NCBI RefSeq assembly: GCF_040227235.1
Contig: NZ_JBELNZ010000001.1
Location: forward strand, 248,001 to 312,000
DNA: 64,000 nucleotides
DNA from: Parafrigoribacterium_A soli
Lineage (GTDB): Bacteria > Actinomycetota > Actinomycetes > Actinomycetales > Microbacteriaceae
Reading direction: 5' to 3'
In this document: positions 36,807 to 44,576 of the stretch, one piece after another
How positions within the stretch are numbered: position 1 is the first letter of the stretch
Layout of the letters: the number at the start of each line of letters is the position of its first letter
Program-made: the position numbers and the translations under genes
Notes under the pieces: generated by a model
Told to the model about the DNA's origin: nothing
Seen by the model: only the letters and a program-made list of their open reading frames with translations
Databases searched by the model: none

Positions 36807-36866
36807 ATGGGCCAATTCGTGCGGAATGGGCCGATACGACGGCCCGGATGGGACGAATCGGCCCAT
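36807..36866. repeat. Three 14-base repeats, two direct and one inverted
   Basis: ATGGGCCAATTCGT (36807-36820), ATGGGCCGATACGA (36826-36839) and the inverted ACGAATCGGCCCAT (36853-36866). Either direct copy can pair with the inverted one, giving two mutually exclusive hairpins. They lie between the end of the chelatase gene and the start of trmD, in a 119-base gap. Confidence 0.6.
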
Positions 36867-36880
36867 TTCGGCCGGGCCGC

Positions 36881-37615
36881 TCAGCGTGCGAGGGCCTCGG
36901 CATAGCGATGCAGCACGAGTTCGACCAGGACCGCGGGTGGTGCGACGTGCGGCAGCAGCAGCGGGGCGGTCGTGACATCGGCCACGGTGGCCCGCGCGAG
37001 ACCCGCGAAGTAGCCGGGCGCGAGCAGGTAGCTGCTGACGACGACTCGAGCACTGGATGCCGCGCTCCGCTCGGTCTCGACGGCATCCGCGAGTCTCGGG
37101 GTTGCGGCCGAGAGGAACCCGACCCGCACCGGCCGCCCGATCAGCCCGGACAGGCGTGCGCCCATCTCGCGGCAGTCGTCCACGGCGCGGTGGTCCCTCG
37201 AGCCGGCGCAGGCGAGGACGACCCGGTCGCCGGGGCGAAGTCCTGACTCGACCAAGCGAGCCTGCAGGATCTGAGCGAGCCGGTCATCCGGCCCCAGTGC
37301 CTTCGAGACCGTGGCACCACCCGACTGGCGCGCGAGGTCGACGTGCACATGGTACCCGGCAGACAGCAGCAGCGGCACGACGACCGCGGCTCGCGCGCCG
37401 AGGCTCGCCAGTGCGGATGGCGCGTCCGGCTGCTGCACGTCGACGAACCCCGCGGAGACGGCCAGGTTCGGTCTCGCCGCGCCAATGGCGGCCACGAGAG
37501 CGGCGACCGCTACCTGTCCCGCTGGCGAGGACGTGCCGTGCGAGACGGCGACGAGCGCGGGAGCCTCGCGAGCGATCGCCCGACGTCGCGGGGTGCGCTG
37601 CGCGAGCAGCGTCAC
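36881..37615 (-). CDS. Sirohydrochlorin chelatase (CbiX/SirB type)
   Basis: 244 residues of the CbiX family, which inserts metal into sirohydrochlorin; next to nirD/nirB the product is expected to be siroheme, the cofactor of NirB. Two repeated halves are seen: LVAVSHGTSSPAGQVAVAAL with the metal-site His and LLLSAGYHVHVDLAR with its paired histidines, then ACAGSRDHRAVDDCREMGA and VVVSSYLLAPGYFAGL. The GTG start overlaps the nirD stop (GTGA), so it is translationally coupled to nirD. The open frame extends upstream but that part is nirD in another frame. Confidence 0.88.
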   Translation of the reverse strand: MTLLAQRTPRRRAIAREAPALVAVSHGTSSPAGQVAVAALVAAIGAARPNLAVSAGFVDVQQPDAPSALASLGARAAVVVPLLLSAGYHVHVDLARQSGGATVSKALGPDDRLAQILQARLVESGLRPGDRVVLACAGSRDHRAVDDCREMGARLSGLIGRPVRVGFLSAATPRLADAVETERSAASSARVVVSSYLLAPGYFAGLARATVADVTTAPLLLPHVAPPAVLVELVLHRYAEALAR

Positions 37616-37974
37616 GCGGGAACCTCCACCTCGATGAAGCCGCCGACGACGCGCGTGCGGAAGGTCTGCAGCAGGAGGCTCGGGTCGGCGAAGCACTCCC
37701 CCGTTCCCAAGTCGTAGACCTGCTTGAGCAGGGGCGAGGCGACGGTCGGCCTGTCGCCCTTCGAGCCGAGGATGCCGCGAGCCATGACGAACGCGTCCGT
37801 TGCCGGATCGCGATGGCTGACCGCGTAGATCTCCTGCGGCGAGATGAGGAAGATGGCGATCTGCCGCATCCGAATGAGCAGCGCCTCGCCCCACGACGGC
37901 TCGAGTTCGTCGACCGCGCAGGCCTTCTCCCAGCTCGTCGTCTCGGTCTGCGGTAGCTCCTGAACGATGGTCAT
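37612..37974 (-). CDS. nirD: Nitrite reductase small subunit
   Basis: 120 residues, Rieske-fold small subunit of the NAD(P)H assimilatory nitrite reductase. It has SWEKACAVDELEPSWGEALL, IAIFLISPQEIYAVSHRDPA, ARGILGSKGDRPTVASPLLKQ and the C-terminal VVGGFIEVEVP. The two Cys-x-His cluster-binding motifs of true Rieske proteins are missing, as is normal for NirD. ATG preceded by GGGGAG. It is transcribed divergently from nirB rather than following it, and is coupled to the chelatase gene. Confidence 0.93.
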   Translation of the reverse strand: MTIVQELPQTETTSWEKACAVDELEPSWGEALLIRMRQIAIFLISPQEIYAVSHRDPATDAFVMARGILGSKGDRPTVASPLLKQVYDLGTGECFADPSLLLQTFRTRVVGGFIEVEVPA

Positions 37975-38021
37975 GATGCGCTCCCCTCTCTGATGCTTTC
38001 CATCGACGCTATTCAGCGCAT

Positions 38022-38059
38022 GTTTCCCGGGTGGTGTCCGCATGTTTCGGCGAGGTGAA
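38022..38059 (-). promoter_or_regulatory. GlnR-box-like array between nirD and nirB
   Basis: Read on the minus strand: TTCAC, six bases, GAAAC, six bases, ACACC, six bases, GAAAC. This is the spacing of the actinobacterial GlnR consensus gTnAC-n6-GaAAC repeated twice. Three of the four boxes match well; ACACC is poor. The two GAAAC boxes are flanked by the same sequence (CGCATGTTTC on the plus strand at 38017 and 38039), 22 bases apart. Confidence 0.6.
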
Positions 38060-38181
38060 TCCTCGTTCACAGCCTGCGCCGCACCGTGTGTGCCTCGTGT
38101 CACGCGCTCGACACACAAGGGCAACAGCGATGAAACGGGTGGCTTCTAGGGTCGCCATACGGCAGACGAAGGGCGCAACTC

Positions 38182-40806
38182 ATGACACAGTTCTCTCCAG
38201 TCCCAGCGCGTTCGGAAGGCGCACCGCGAGAGGTCGTGGTGATCGGCGGCGGGCCAGCGGCACACCGCCTCGTCGACGCGCTGCAGTCCAGGGCGCCGGA
38301 GGCAGACATCCGGGTCACGGTGCTCGCGGATGAACGCCACCTCCCCTACGACCGGGTCTCACTGAGCAAGCGGCTGGGTTCACCTGCCGACGGCCCGACC
38401 GATCTCAGCCTGCAGCCGCGCTCGGTGTGGAACGGCGACCGGGTCACCCTGAGAACCGGGGAGCGAGCCGTGCGCATCGATCGCCGCGCGAAGCTCGTGT
38501 ACACAGACGGCGGCGATCAGCTGCACTACGACGACCTCGTGCTCGCCACCGGATCGACCGCGCCCATTCCCGACATTCCCGGCGCGGAATACGCCCGCGC
38601 GTATCGCACGATCGACGACGTCGACTACCTCACCGCCACCGTGCGCACACTGACGACCACACTCGGGCGAGCGCCCCGGGTGATCGTCGCCGGCGGCGGC
38701 CTGCTCGGTCTCGAGGCGGCGGGCGCGCTGCAGCGACTCGGCGCAGAGGCTGTGGTCGTGCACTCCGGCCCGTGGCTCATGTCTGCGCAGCTCGACGAGG
38801 GCGCGGGGCAGGCGCTCGGAAGGCTCATCGCCGCGGAAGGCATCGAACTTCACCTCGGTACGCGCCCGCAGTCCATCCAGACGACGGATGGCGTGGTCAC
38901 CGGCGTGAAGCTGACCAACTTTCGCAGGATCGACGCCGACCTCGTCGTCTTCTCGATCGGGATCACCCCGCGGGACGAGCTGGCCCGCGACGCCGGGCTC
39001 GAGCTCGGGGCGAAGGGCGGCGTCGTCATCGACACGCAGTGCCGCAGCTCCGACCCGTCCATTCGCGCGATCGGCGAGGTCGCCTGTTTCGAGGGCAGCT
39101 GCACGGGCCTCGTGGCGCCTGCGAACACGATGGCCGAGGTCGTGGCCGATCGCCTCCTCGGCGGTGCCGCGGAGTTCCTCACGGTCGACGACGCGACGAG
39201 CCTCAAGCTCTCCGGTGTGGACGTCGCGAGCTTCGGCGACACGAGAGCCGTGAGTGAAGGCGCACTCGAGATCGTGTATGCGGACCCGGCGCGGGGCCTC
39301 TACCAGAAGCTCGTGGTGTCCGACGACGCAACGACCCTGCTCGGCGGTATCTTCGTCGGCGACGCTGAGCCGTATGCGGCGCTCCGGCCCATGCTCGGAC
39401 GCGAGCTCAGCGCTGAGCCCGCCGCGTACCTCTCCGCGCCCGGCGCCTCGGCTCCCGGTGGCACCGAGCTGCCCGACGACGCGCTCGTGTGCTCCTGCAA
39501 CACCGTCACCGCGGGCACCATCCGCGCCGCCGTTCGGGGTGACGACGGGAACGACCCCTGCACCGACCTCGCGAGCTTGAAGACCTGCTCCCGAGCCGGC
39601 ACCCAGTGCGGCTCCTGCGTTCCCCTCGTCAAGAAGCTGCTCGAGAGCGAGCTCGCGATCGCCGGAATCGCCGTGTCGAAGGCGATGTGCGAGCACTTCG
39701 CGATCAGCCGCCAGGAGCTATTCGAGTCGGTGCGCGTGCTCGGGCTGACCTCCTTCGACGAGATCATCGGGCGCCTGGGAACCGGCCGCGGCTGCGACGT
39801 GTGCAAGCCGGCCGTGGCATCCGTGCTCGCGAGCCAGCACGCGTCGTACATCCTCGACCAGGGCCGCGGCGCGCTGCAGGACACCAACGACAGGGCGCTC
39901 GCGAACATGCAGAAGGACGGCAGCTACTCCGTCGTGCCGCGCATCCCCGGCGGCGAGGTCACCCCGCAGAAGCTCGCCGTGATCGCGCAGGTCGCGCTCG
40001 ACTTCGGCCTGTACACGAAGATCACCGGCGGCCAGCGCATCGACCTGTTCGGTGCGAGGCTCGACCAGCTGCCCGCCATCTGGCGCGTGCTCGTCGACGC
40101 CGGTTTCGAATCCGGCCACGCCTACGGCAAGGCCCTGCGCAACGTGAAGAGCTGCGTCGGGTCGACCTGGTGCCGCTTCGGTGTGCAGGACTCGGTGGCG
40201 ATGGCCATCCGACTCGAACTGCGGTACCGAGGTCTGCGCGCTCCCCACAAGTTCAAGCTCGGGGTCTCCGGATGTGCGCGCGAGTGCGCGGAGGCGCGCG
40301 CGAAGGACGTGGGCGTGATCGCGACCGACAAGGGCTGGAACCTCTACGTCGGCGGCAACGGCGGCTTCCAGCCGGTGCACGGCCAGCTGCTCGCCTCCGA
40401 CCTGGATGATTCCACGCTCATCCGCTACATCGATCGCTACCTGATGTACTACATCCGCACCGCCGACCGGCTGCAGCGCACCGCGCGCTGGATGGAGGAT
40501 CTGCCCGGAGGCGTCGACCACGTTCGCGAGGTCGTGGTCGACGACTCGCTCGGGCTCGCCGCCGACCTCGAGGCGGAGCTCGCGAAGCACGTCGACAACT
40601 ACGAGGACGAGTGGGCGGCAACTCTTCGAGACCCGGAGCGGCTGCGCCGGTTCCGCAGCTTCGTGAACGCTCCGGATGCGCCCGACCTCGGCTTCCCCCG
40701 CGTCGAAGAGCGCGGCCAGTCGAGGCCCGCCACCGCGGAGGAGCTTGCTGACCCGAGAACCGTGCTGGTCTCGGGCAGCAGCATTCCGCTGAGGCCCGGG
40801 CTATGA
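38182..40806 (+). CDS. nirB: Nitrite reductase large subunit, NAD(P)H-dependent
   Basis: 874 residues, reduces nitrite to ammonium in the cytoplasm (EC 1.7.1.4). Domains in order: FAD/NAD(P)-binding oxidoreductase (VVVIGGGPAAHRLVDAL, ATGSTAPIPDIPG, VIVAGGGLLGLEAAGAL); a BFD-like [2Fe-2S] domain about residues 430-500 (CSCNTVTAG, CGSCVPLVKKLL) and a second Cys pair (GCDVCKPA); the ferredoxin-like half; and the siroheme/4Fe-4S domain with CVGSTWCRFG near 656 and SGCARECAEA near 695. All four cluster Cys are present. ATG start; the stop overlaps the SUMT gene (ATGA). Confidence 0.96.
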   Translation: MTQFSPVPARSEGAPREVVVIGGGPAAHRLVDALQSRAPEADIRVTVLADERHLPYDRVSLSKRLGSPADGPTDLSLQPRSVWNGDRVTLRTGERAVRIDRRAKLVYTDGGDQLHYDDLVLATGSTAPIPDIPGAEYARAYRTIDDVDYLTATVRTLTTTLGRAPRVIVAGGGLLGLEAAGALQRLGAEAVVVHSGPWLMSAQLDEGAGQALGRLIAAEGIELHLGTRPQSIQTTDGVVTGVKLTNFRRIDADLVVFSIGITPRDELARDAGLELGAKGGVVIDTQCRSSDPSIRAIGEVACFEGSCTGLVAPANTMAEVVADRLLGGAAEFLTVDDATSLKLSGVDVASFGDTRAVSEGALEIVYADPARGLYQKLVVSDDATTLLGGIFVGDAEPYAALRPMLGRELSAEPAAYLSAPGASAPGGTELPDDALVCSCNTVTAGTIRAAVRGDDGNDPCTDLASLKTCSRAGTQCGSCVPLVKKLLESELAIAGIAVSKAMCEHFAISRQELFESVRVLGLTSFDEIIGRLGTGRGCDVCKPAVASVLASQHASYILDQGRGALQDTNDRALANMQKDGSYSVVPRIPGGEVTPQKLAVIAQVALDFGLYTKITGGQRIDLFGARLDQLPAIWRVLVDAGFESGHAYGKALRNVKSCVGSTWCRFGVQDSVAMAIRLELRYRGLRAPHKFKLGVSGCARECAEARAKDVGVIATDKGWNLYVGGNGGFQPVHGQLLASDLDDSTLIRYIDRYLMYYIRTADRLQRTARWMEDLPGGVDHVREVVVDDSLGLAADLEAELAKHVDNYEDEWAATLRDPERLRRFRSFVNAPDAPDLGFPRVEERGQSRPATAEELADPRTVLVSGSSIPLRPGL

Positions 40807-41585
40807 CCGGGCTCGGCAGGGGGCGGGTGACGCTCGTCGGTGGCGGGCCGGGCGACGAGGGGCTCCTCACCGTCTCGGGCACCAGGGCACTCGCGGAGGC
40901 GGATGTCGTGCTCTACGACCGCCTCGCACCGCACACGAGACTCGACGTGCTCGCCCCGAACGCGCTGCTCATCGACGTGGGCAAGCAGCCCGGCCATCAC
41001 CCCGTCAGCCAGCGCGGCATCGAAGCGCGCATGATTGCGCACGCCGAGGCCGGCGCGCACGTCGTGCGGCTAAAGGGAGGCGACCCCTACGTCTTTGGAC
41101 GCGGGGGTGAGGAGGTCATCGCCTGCACCGCAGCCGGCATCCCCGTCACCGTGATTCCCGGTGTCACCAGCGCCATTTCGGTTCCTGCCGCGGCAGGAAT
41201 CCCGCTCACCCATCGCGATGTCAGTCGCCTCTTCACCGTGGTCTCCGGGCATGCGCCGCTGAGCGAGGACGAACTGGGTCACCTGGCAGGCCTCGGCGGC
41301 ACGATCGTCGTGCTCATGGGGGTCGGCACGCTGCCGACGCTCACCCAAGGGCTCCTCCGCCACGGCGCCCGCGCAGACCTGCCCGTCGCGGTGATCGAAC
41401 GCGGCTACAGCAGCACGCAGCGCACCACGATCTCCCGCCTCGACACGATCGTGACGGATGCGGCGGTCGCCGAGGTCGAATCACCCGCGGTTCTCGTCAT
41501 CGGCGATGTCGTGCGGCTGTCGCACCTCGCCACCGCGGCGGGCCTCGCCCAGGTATCCGAGCCCGCGTGGTCCGATGGTGCCTGA
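40803..41585 (+). CDS. cobA: Uroporphyrinogen-III C-methyltransferase (SUMT)
   Basis: 260 residues. It transfers two methyl groups from SAM to uroporphyrinogen III, giving precorrin-2, the first step to siroheme. Signature motifs: VTLVGGGPGDEGLLTVSGTR, ADVVLYDRL, VRLKGGDPYVFGRGGEE, VIPGVTSAISVPAAAGIPLT and HRDVSRLFTVVSGH. It overlaps nirB by four bases and is therefore co-expressed with the enzyme that needs siroheme. It is a SUMT-only protein with no CysG-type dehydrogenase/chelatase half, and no separate precorrin-2 dehydrogenase is seen in the window. Confidence 0.94.
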   Translation: MTGLGRGRVTLVGGGPGDEGLLTVSGTRALAEADVVLYDRLAPHTRLDVLAPNALLIDVGKQPGHHPVSQRGIEARMIAHAEAGAHVVRLKGGDPYVFGRGGEEVIACTAAGIPVTVIPGVTSAISVPAAAGIPLTHRDVSRLFTVVSGHAPLSEDELGHLAGLGGTIVVLMGVGTLPTLTQGLLRHGARADLPVAVIERGYSSTQRTTISRLDTIVTDAAVAEVESPAVLVIGDVVRLSHLATAAGLAQVSEPAWSDGA

Positions 41586-42714
41586 GCACCGTGTGGAGGT
41601 CGGGCCCGTCGCCGGATTCCGCGCGGACCAGCTCGACGGCTTTCGCATCGGTGTGACGAGCGACCGCCGCTCGGAAGACCTCATCGATGCCTTCGAACGA
41701 CGGGGCGCACATGTCACGCACGCGCCAACGCTGCGCATCTCGCACGCGAACGAAGACGACGGCATCATCGCCGACACCCGCGCGATCATTGCCGCTCGAC
41801 CCGACCTGCTCCTCGCGACGACCGGATACGGCATCCGACGCTGGTTCGAGGTCGCGGATGCTGCGGGCGTGGGCGACGCACTCACCGAGGCGCTCGGCTC
41901 AAGTCGCATCCTCGTGCGCGGCCCCAAGGCGCGCGGCGGTATTCGTGCCGCGGGGCTCCGCGACTCCGGCATGAGCGCCGTGGAGACCACGGAGTCGCTG
42001 GTGAGCATGGCCCTCGAGGAGTCGCCCCCCGGCGGCGTGATCGCGGTGCAGGTGCATGGCTTCACCGACGAGCAACAGCTCGACCGCCTCCGGGCCCATC
42101 ATTCGGTCGTCACCGCCGCGCCGTACCGATGGACGCGCATCGGCGGTGCGGATGAGCGGGTGCAGCGCCTCGTCGAGGCGATCGTCGCACGCCAGCTCGA
42201 CGTCGTGACCTTCACGAGCGCACCCGCGGTGGACGCCCTCTTCGTGGCCGCGGAGGACCTGGGCCTCGTGGACGCCATGCTGGTCGCGCTGCGGGAAGAC
42301 GTGCTCACCGCCGCTGTCGGGCCGGTCACCGCGGCCCCGCTGCTCGCGAGCGGCATCGTGCCCATCCAGCCCGAGCGCTTTCGCATGGGCGCACTCATCC
42401 GACTCGTGTGCGAGCAGCTCGAGCGGCACGGCGTGCGACGCATCACGACGCGGCACGGCGAGCTCGAGCTGCGAGGCCAGGTGGCGGTGATCGCGGGCCG
42501 CAGAATCGTACTGACCCCGACATCCGTGGCCCTGGTGAGGCGACTGAGCGCGGTGCCGGGCACCGTGCTCTCGCGCTCGGAGTTGGCGGATGCCGTGCCC
42601 GGCGCGCAGGACGACCACGCCATGGAGGTGGCGCTCAGCAGGCTTCGACGGTCGCTCGGAGCCCCTGGACTCGTCGCGACCGTCGTCAAGCGCGGCTACC
42701 GGCTGGACGTCTGA
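41575..42714 (+). CDS. Uroporphyrinogen-III synthase-like protein fused to an OmpR-type winged helix (NnaR-like)
   Basis: 379 residues. Residues about 20-270 form a HemD-like domain (GFRIGVTSDRRSEDLIDAFE, RPDLLLATTGYGIRRWFEVA, FTSAPAVDALFVAAEDLG, VTAAVGPVTAAPL-type end). Residues about 290-379 form a PhoB/OmpR winged helix (LTPTSVALVRRLSAVPGTVL, MEVALSRLRRSLG, TVVKRGYRLDV). The same fusion is NnaR of Streptomyces and mycobacteria, a regulator that acts with GlnR on nitrate/nitrite genes. Its place right after nirB-cobA fits a regulator rather than the biosynthetic HemD. The ATG at 41575 overlaps cobA by 11 bases; the GTG one codon later is also possible. Confidence 0.88.
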   Translation: MVPEHRVEVGPVAGFRADQLDGFRIGVTSDRRSEDLIDAFERRGAHVTHAPTLRISHANEDDGIIADTRAIIAARPDLLLATTGYGIRRWFEVADAAGVGDALTEALGSSRILVRGPKARGGIRAAGLRDSGMSAVETTESLVSMALEESPPGGVIAVQVHGFTDEQQLDRLRAHHSVVTAAPYRWTRIGGADERVQRLVEAIVARQLDVVTFTSAPAVDALFVAAEDLGLVDAMLVALREDVLTAAVGPVTAAPLLASGIVPIQPERFRMGALIRLVCEQLERHGVRRITTRHGELELRGQVAVIAGRRIVLTPTSVALVRRLSAVPGTVLSRSELADAVPGAQDDHAMEVALSRLRRSLGAPGLVATVVKRGYRLDV

Positions 42715-42733
42715 CGCCCAGCCGGCCATCGAC

Positions 42734-43579
42734 TCAGGCCGCCGCGTCCGCGGTGCTCGCCGCGTGCAGTTCGACCGCCGGAACGAGCCGGTTCACCCGC
42801 GTGCGGTGTGAGAAGTAGAGCAATGCCGCGGTGAGGGTCAGCGCCCCGACGAGGTTGCCGATGAGCACGGGGGCCTGGTTCCAGAGCCACCACTCGCCCA
42901 CGCTCACGTGGGCGCCGAGCAGCATTCCGGCGGGAATGACGAACATGTTGACCACGGCGTGCTCGAAGCCGAGCGCGAAGAACGACGTGACCGGCAGCCA
43001 CATCGCGAAGATCTTGCCGCCGGTGGAGGTGGAGGTGAGGGCTGCGATGGCACCGAGCGCGACCATCCAGTTGCAGAGCACGGCCTTGATGATCACGAGC
43101 AGGATGCCGGCACCGCCGAGGGTCTCGTAGCCGAGCGTCTTCGCCTCCGCGGCGGTCACGATGGCCTGGATCATCGGGTTGGTGGAGTCGGTGCCCATCC
43201 TGGTGATCACCGCCGCGTAGAGCAGCAGGTAGATCGCACAGCCCACGAGGTGCCCGACGATCACCACGCCGAAGTTCTTGAGGGTCTTTGCGAGGGTCGT
43301 GCGTCGTTCCAGCAGCGCGAGCGGGATGATCGCGAAACTTCCCGTGACGAGCTCCAGACCGAGCAGAACGATGATGACGAAGCCGACCGGGAAGATGATC
43401 GCCCCGACGATCGGAAGTCCGGTCTGCTGGGTCGCCGCGAAGGCGACCGTGGTGGCGCAGGCGAGGATCGCGCCGGAGAGCGTTCCTCGAGCGAGCATCT
43501 GGCCGGTGCTGAGATTCGCCTTGTCGACCCCCGTGCGAACGATGGAATCGATGAGCTTATCCGGCGTGACATACGACAT
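42734..43579 (-). CDS. Formate/nitrite transporter (FNT) family channel
   Basis: 281 residues, six-helix pentameric channel of the FNT family; NirC-like nitrite uptake is the likely role next to nirB. Motifs: the N-terminal KANLSTGQMLARGTLSGAIL, FVIIVLLGLELVTGSFAIIP (omega-loop region), FGVVIVGHLVGCAIYLLLY, VLCNWMVALGAIAAL and the second-repeat loop FEHAVVNMFVIPAGM with the conserved central His. It converges with the NnaR-like gene; the two ends are 19 bases apart. ATG with AGGGAGG upstream. Confidence 0.93.
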   Translation of the reverse strand: MSYVTPDKLIDSIVRTGVDKANLSTGQMLARGTLSGAILACATTVAFAATQQTGLPIVGAIIFPVGFVIIVLLGLELVTGSFAIIPLALLERRTTLAKTLKNFGVVIVGHLVGCAIYLLLYAAVITRMGTDSTNPMIQAIVTAAEAKTLGYETLGGAGILLVIIKAVLCNWMVALGAIAALTSTSTGGKIFAMWLPVTSFFALGFEHAVVNMFVIPAGMLLGAHVSVGEWWLWNQAPVLIGNLVGALTLTAALLYFSHRTRVNRLVPAVELHAASTADAAA

Positions 43580-43714
43580 GGTGCTGCCTCCCTCGTGACT
43601 GAGCAGCCGGAAGAGGCTGCGTTGTCACGCTAGAAGTGCGGCAATGCCGTGCTGTTGCCGAGCCATATCGGCGAGGTAAAGAAGAGCTCACCGGCCGCAC
43701 GCCGGCGTGTGAGG

Positions 43715-44311
43715 TCAGTCTTGCGAGCGCTCGGATGTGCCAGCTTCGTCAGCAGAAGCCGCTGTGCCTGCACTCGCGTCGTCATCGTCGTCGTCCGGCA
43801 GCTCCTCGAAGAGTCCGGTGGGCGGCGTGACCGTGAGGGTGCCCGCCGCGATGTCGACCGCGGGGACTATGGCCTTGACGAACGGCACCAGCACGTCTCC
43901 GGCATCCGTCGTCACGTGCAGGAGGTCCTGTGCGGGCAGGTGATCGACGAGGCTGACCACGCCCACCTTCGTGCCGTCGCGCATCACCGAGAGGCCCACG
44001 AGCTGGTGATCGAACCAGGCATCTTCCTCGCCGGAGGGTTCGTCCAGATCCTGGTCGATCCACAGGATCGCCTTGATCAGTGACTCGGCGGTGGTGCGGT
44101 CGGGCACATCCTTGAAGAAGGCGACAGCGTGCGTGTTGAACCACTTGAGCTCGATGAGTTCGAGCGTCTTGCCGTGCCACGGAGAACTCGTCGGCACCTG
44201 AAGGGTGAACACGGCGCCCGGGACGAATCGACGCCCCGGGTCATCCGTGTACAACTCGACCTTGATCGCTCCCTTGAGGCCGTGAGCCTTGGTGAGACGA
44301 CCGACCCTCAA
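43715..44311 (-). CDS. rimM: Ribosome maturation factor RimM
   Basis: 198 residues. It binds S19 and matures the 30S head. N-terminal RimM domain (VGRLTKAHGLKGAIKVELYT, DDPGRRFVPGAVF) and PRC-barrel domain (QLVGLSVMRDGTKVGVVSLV, LLHVTTDAGDVLVPFVKAIV) are intact. The C-terminus is an acidic tail (DDDDDD then Ala/Ser/Glu). The start is uncertain: the TTG at 44311 gives a normal N-terminus (MRVGRLTKAHG), but the ribosome site is weak. An ATG at 44380 would add 23 residues and overlap khpA by 44 bases. It follows rpsP-khpA. Confidence 0.9.
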   Translation of the reverse strand: MRVGRLTKAHGLKGAIKVELYTDDPGRRFVPGAVFTLQVPTSSPWHGKTLELIELKWFNTHAVAFFKDVPDRTTAESLIKAILWIDQDLDEPSGEEDAWFDHQLVGLSVMRDGTKVGVVSLVDHLPAQDLLHVTTDAGDVLVPFVKAIVPAVDIAAGTLTVTPPTGLFEELPDDDDDDASAGTAASADEAGTSERSQD

Positions 44312-44336
44312 CTGGGTCTTGTTTGGAACAGCTTCT

Positions 44337-44573
44337 CTAGAAATCGGTGTCCACCACGTCGACGCGCACTTTGTGTCCATCGGCCAGCGCCGAGACGAGG
44401 GTGCGGAGCGCCTTCGCGGTGCGACCGGCGCGACCGATCACGCGACCGAGGTCCTCGGGGTGCACGCGCACCTCGAGAACCTCACCGCGTGGGGAATTCT
44501 TTGACACGACCTGGACCTCTTCGGGGTGATCAACGATCCCCTTCACGAGGTGCTCAAGAGCGGCTGCGAGCAC
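44337..44573 (-). CDS. khpA: KH-domain RNA-binding protein KhpA
   Basis: 78 residues: a single type II KH domain with the loop motif VIGRAGRTAKALRTLV (GxxG). It binds small RNAs and mRNA, often with KhpB/Jag. It lies three bases after rpsP and just before rimM, the usual place of this gene in actinobacteria and firmicutes. Confidence 0.95.
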   Translation of the reverse strand: MLAAALEHLVKGIVDHPEEVQVVSKNSPRGEVLEVRVHPEDLGRVIGRAGRTAKALRTLVSALADGHKVRVDVVDTDF

Positions 44574-44576
44574 GGA

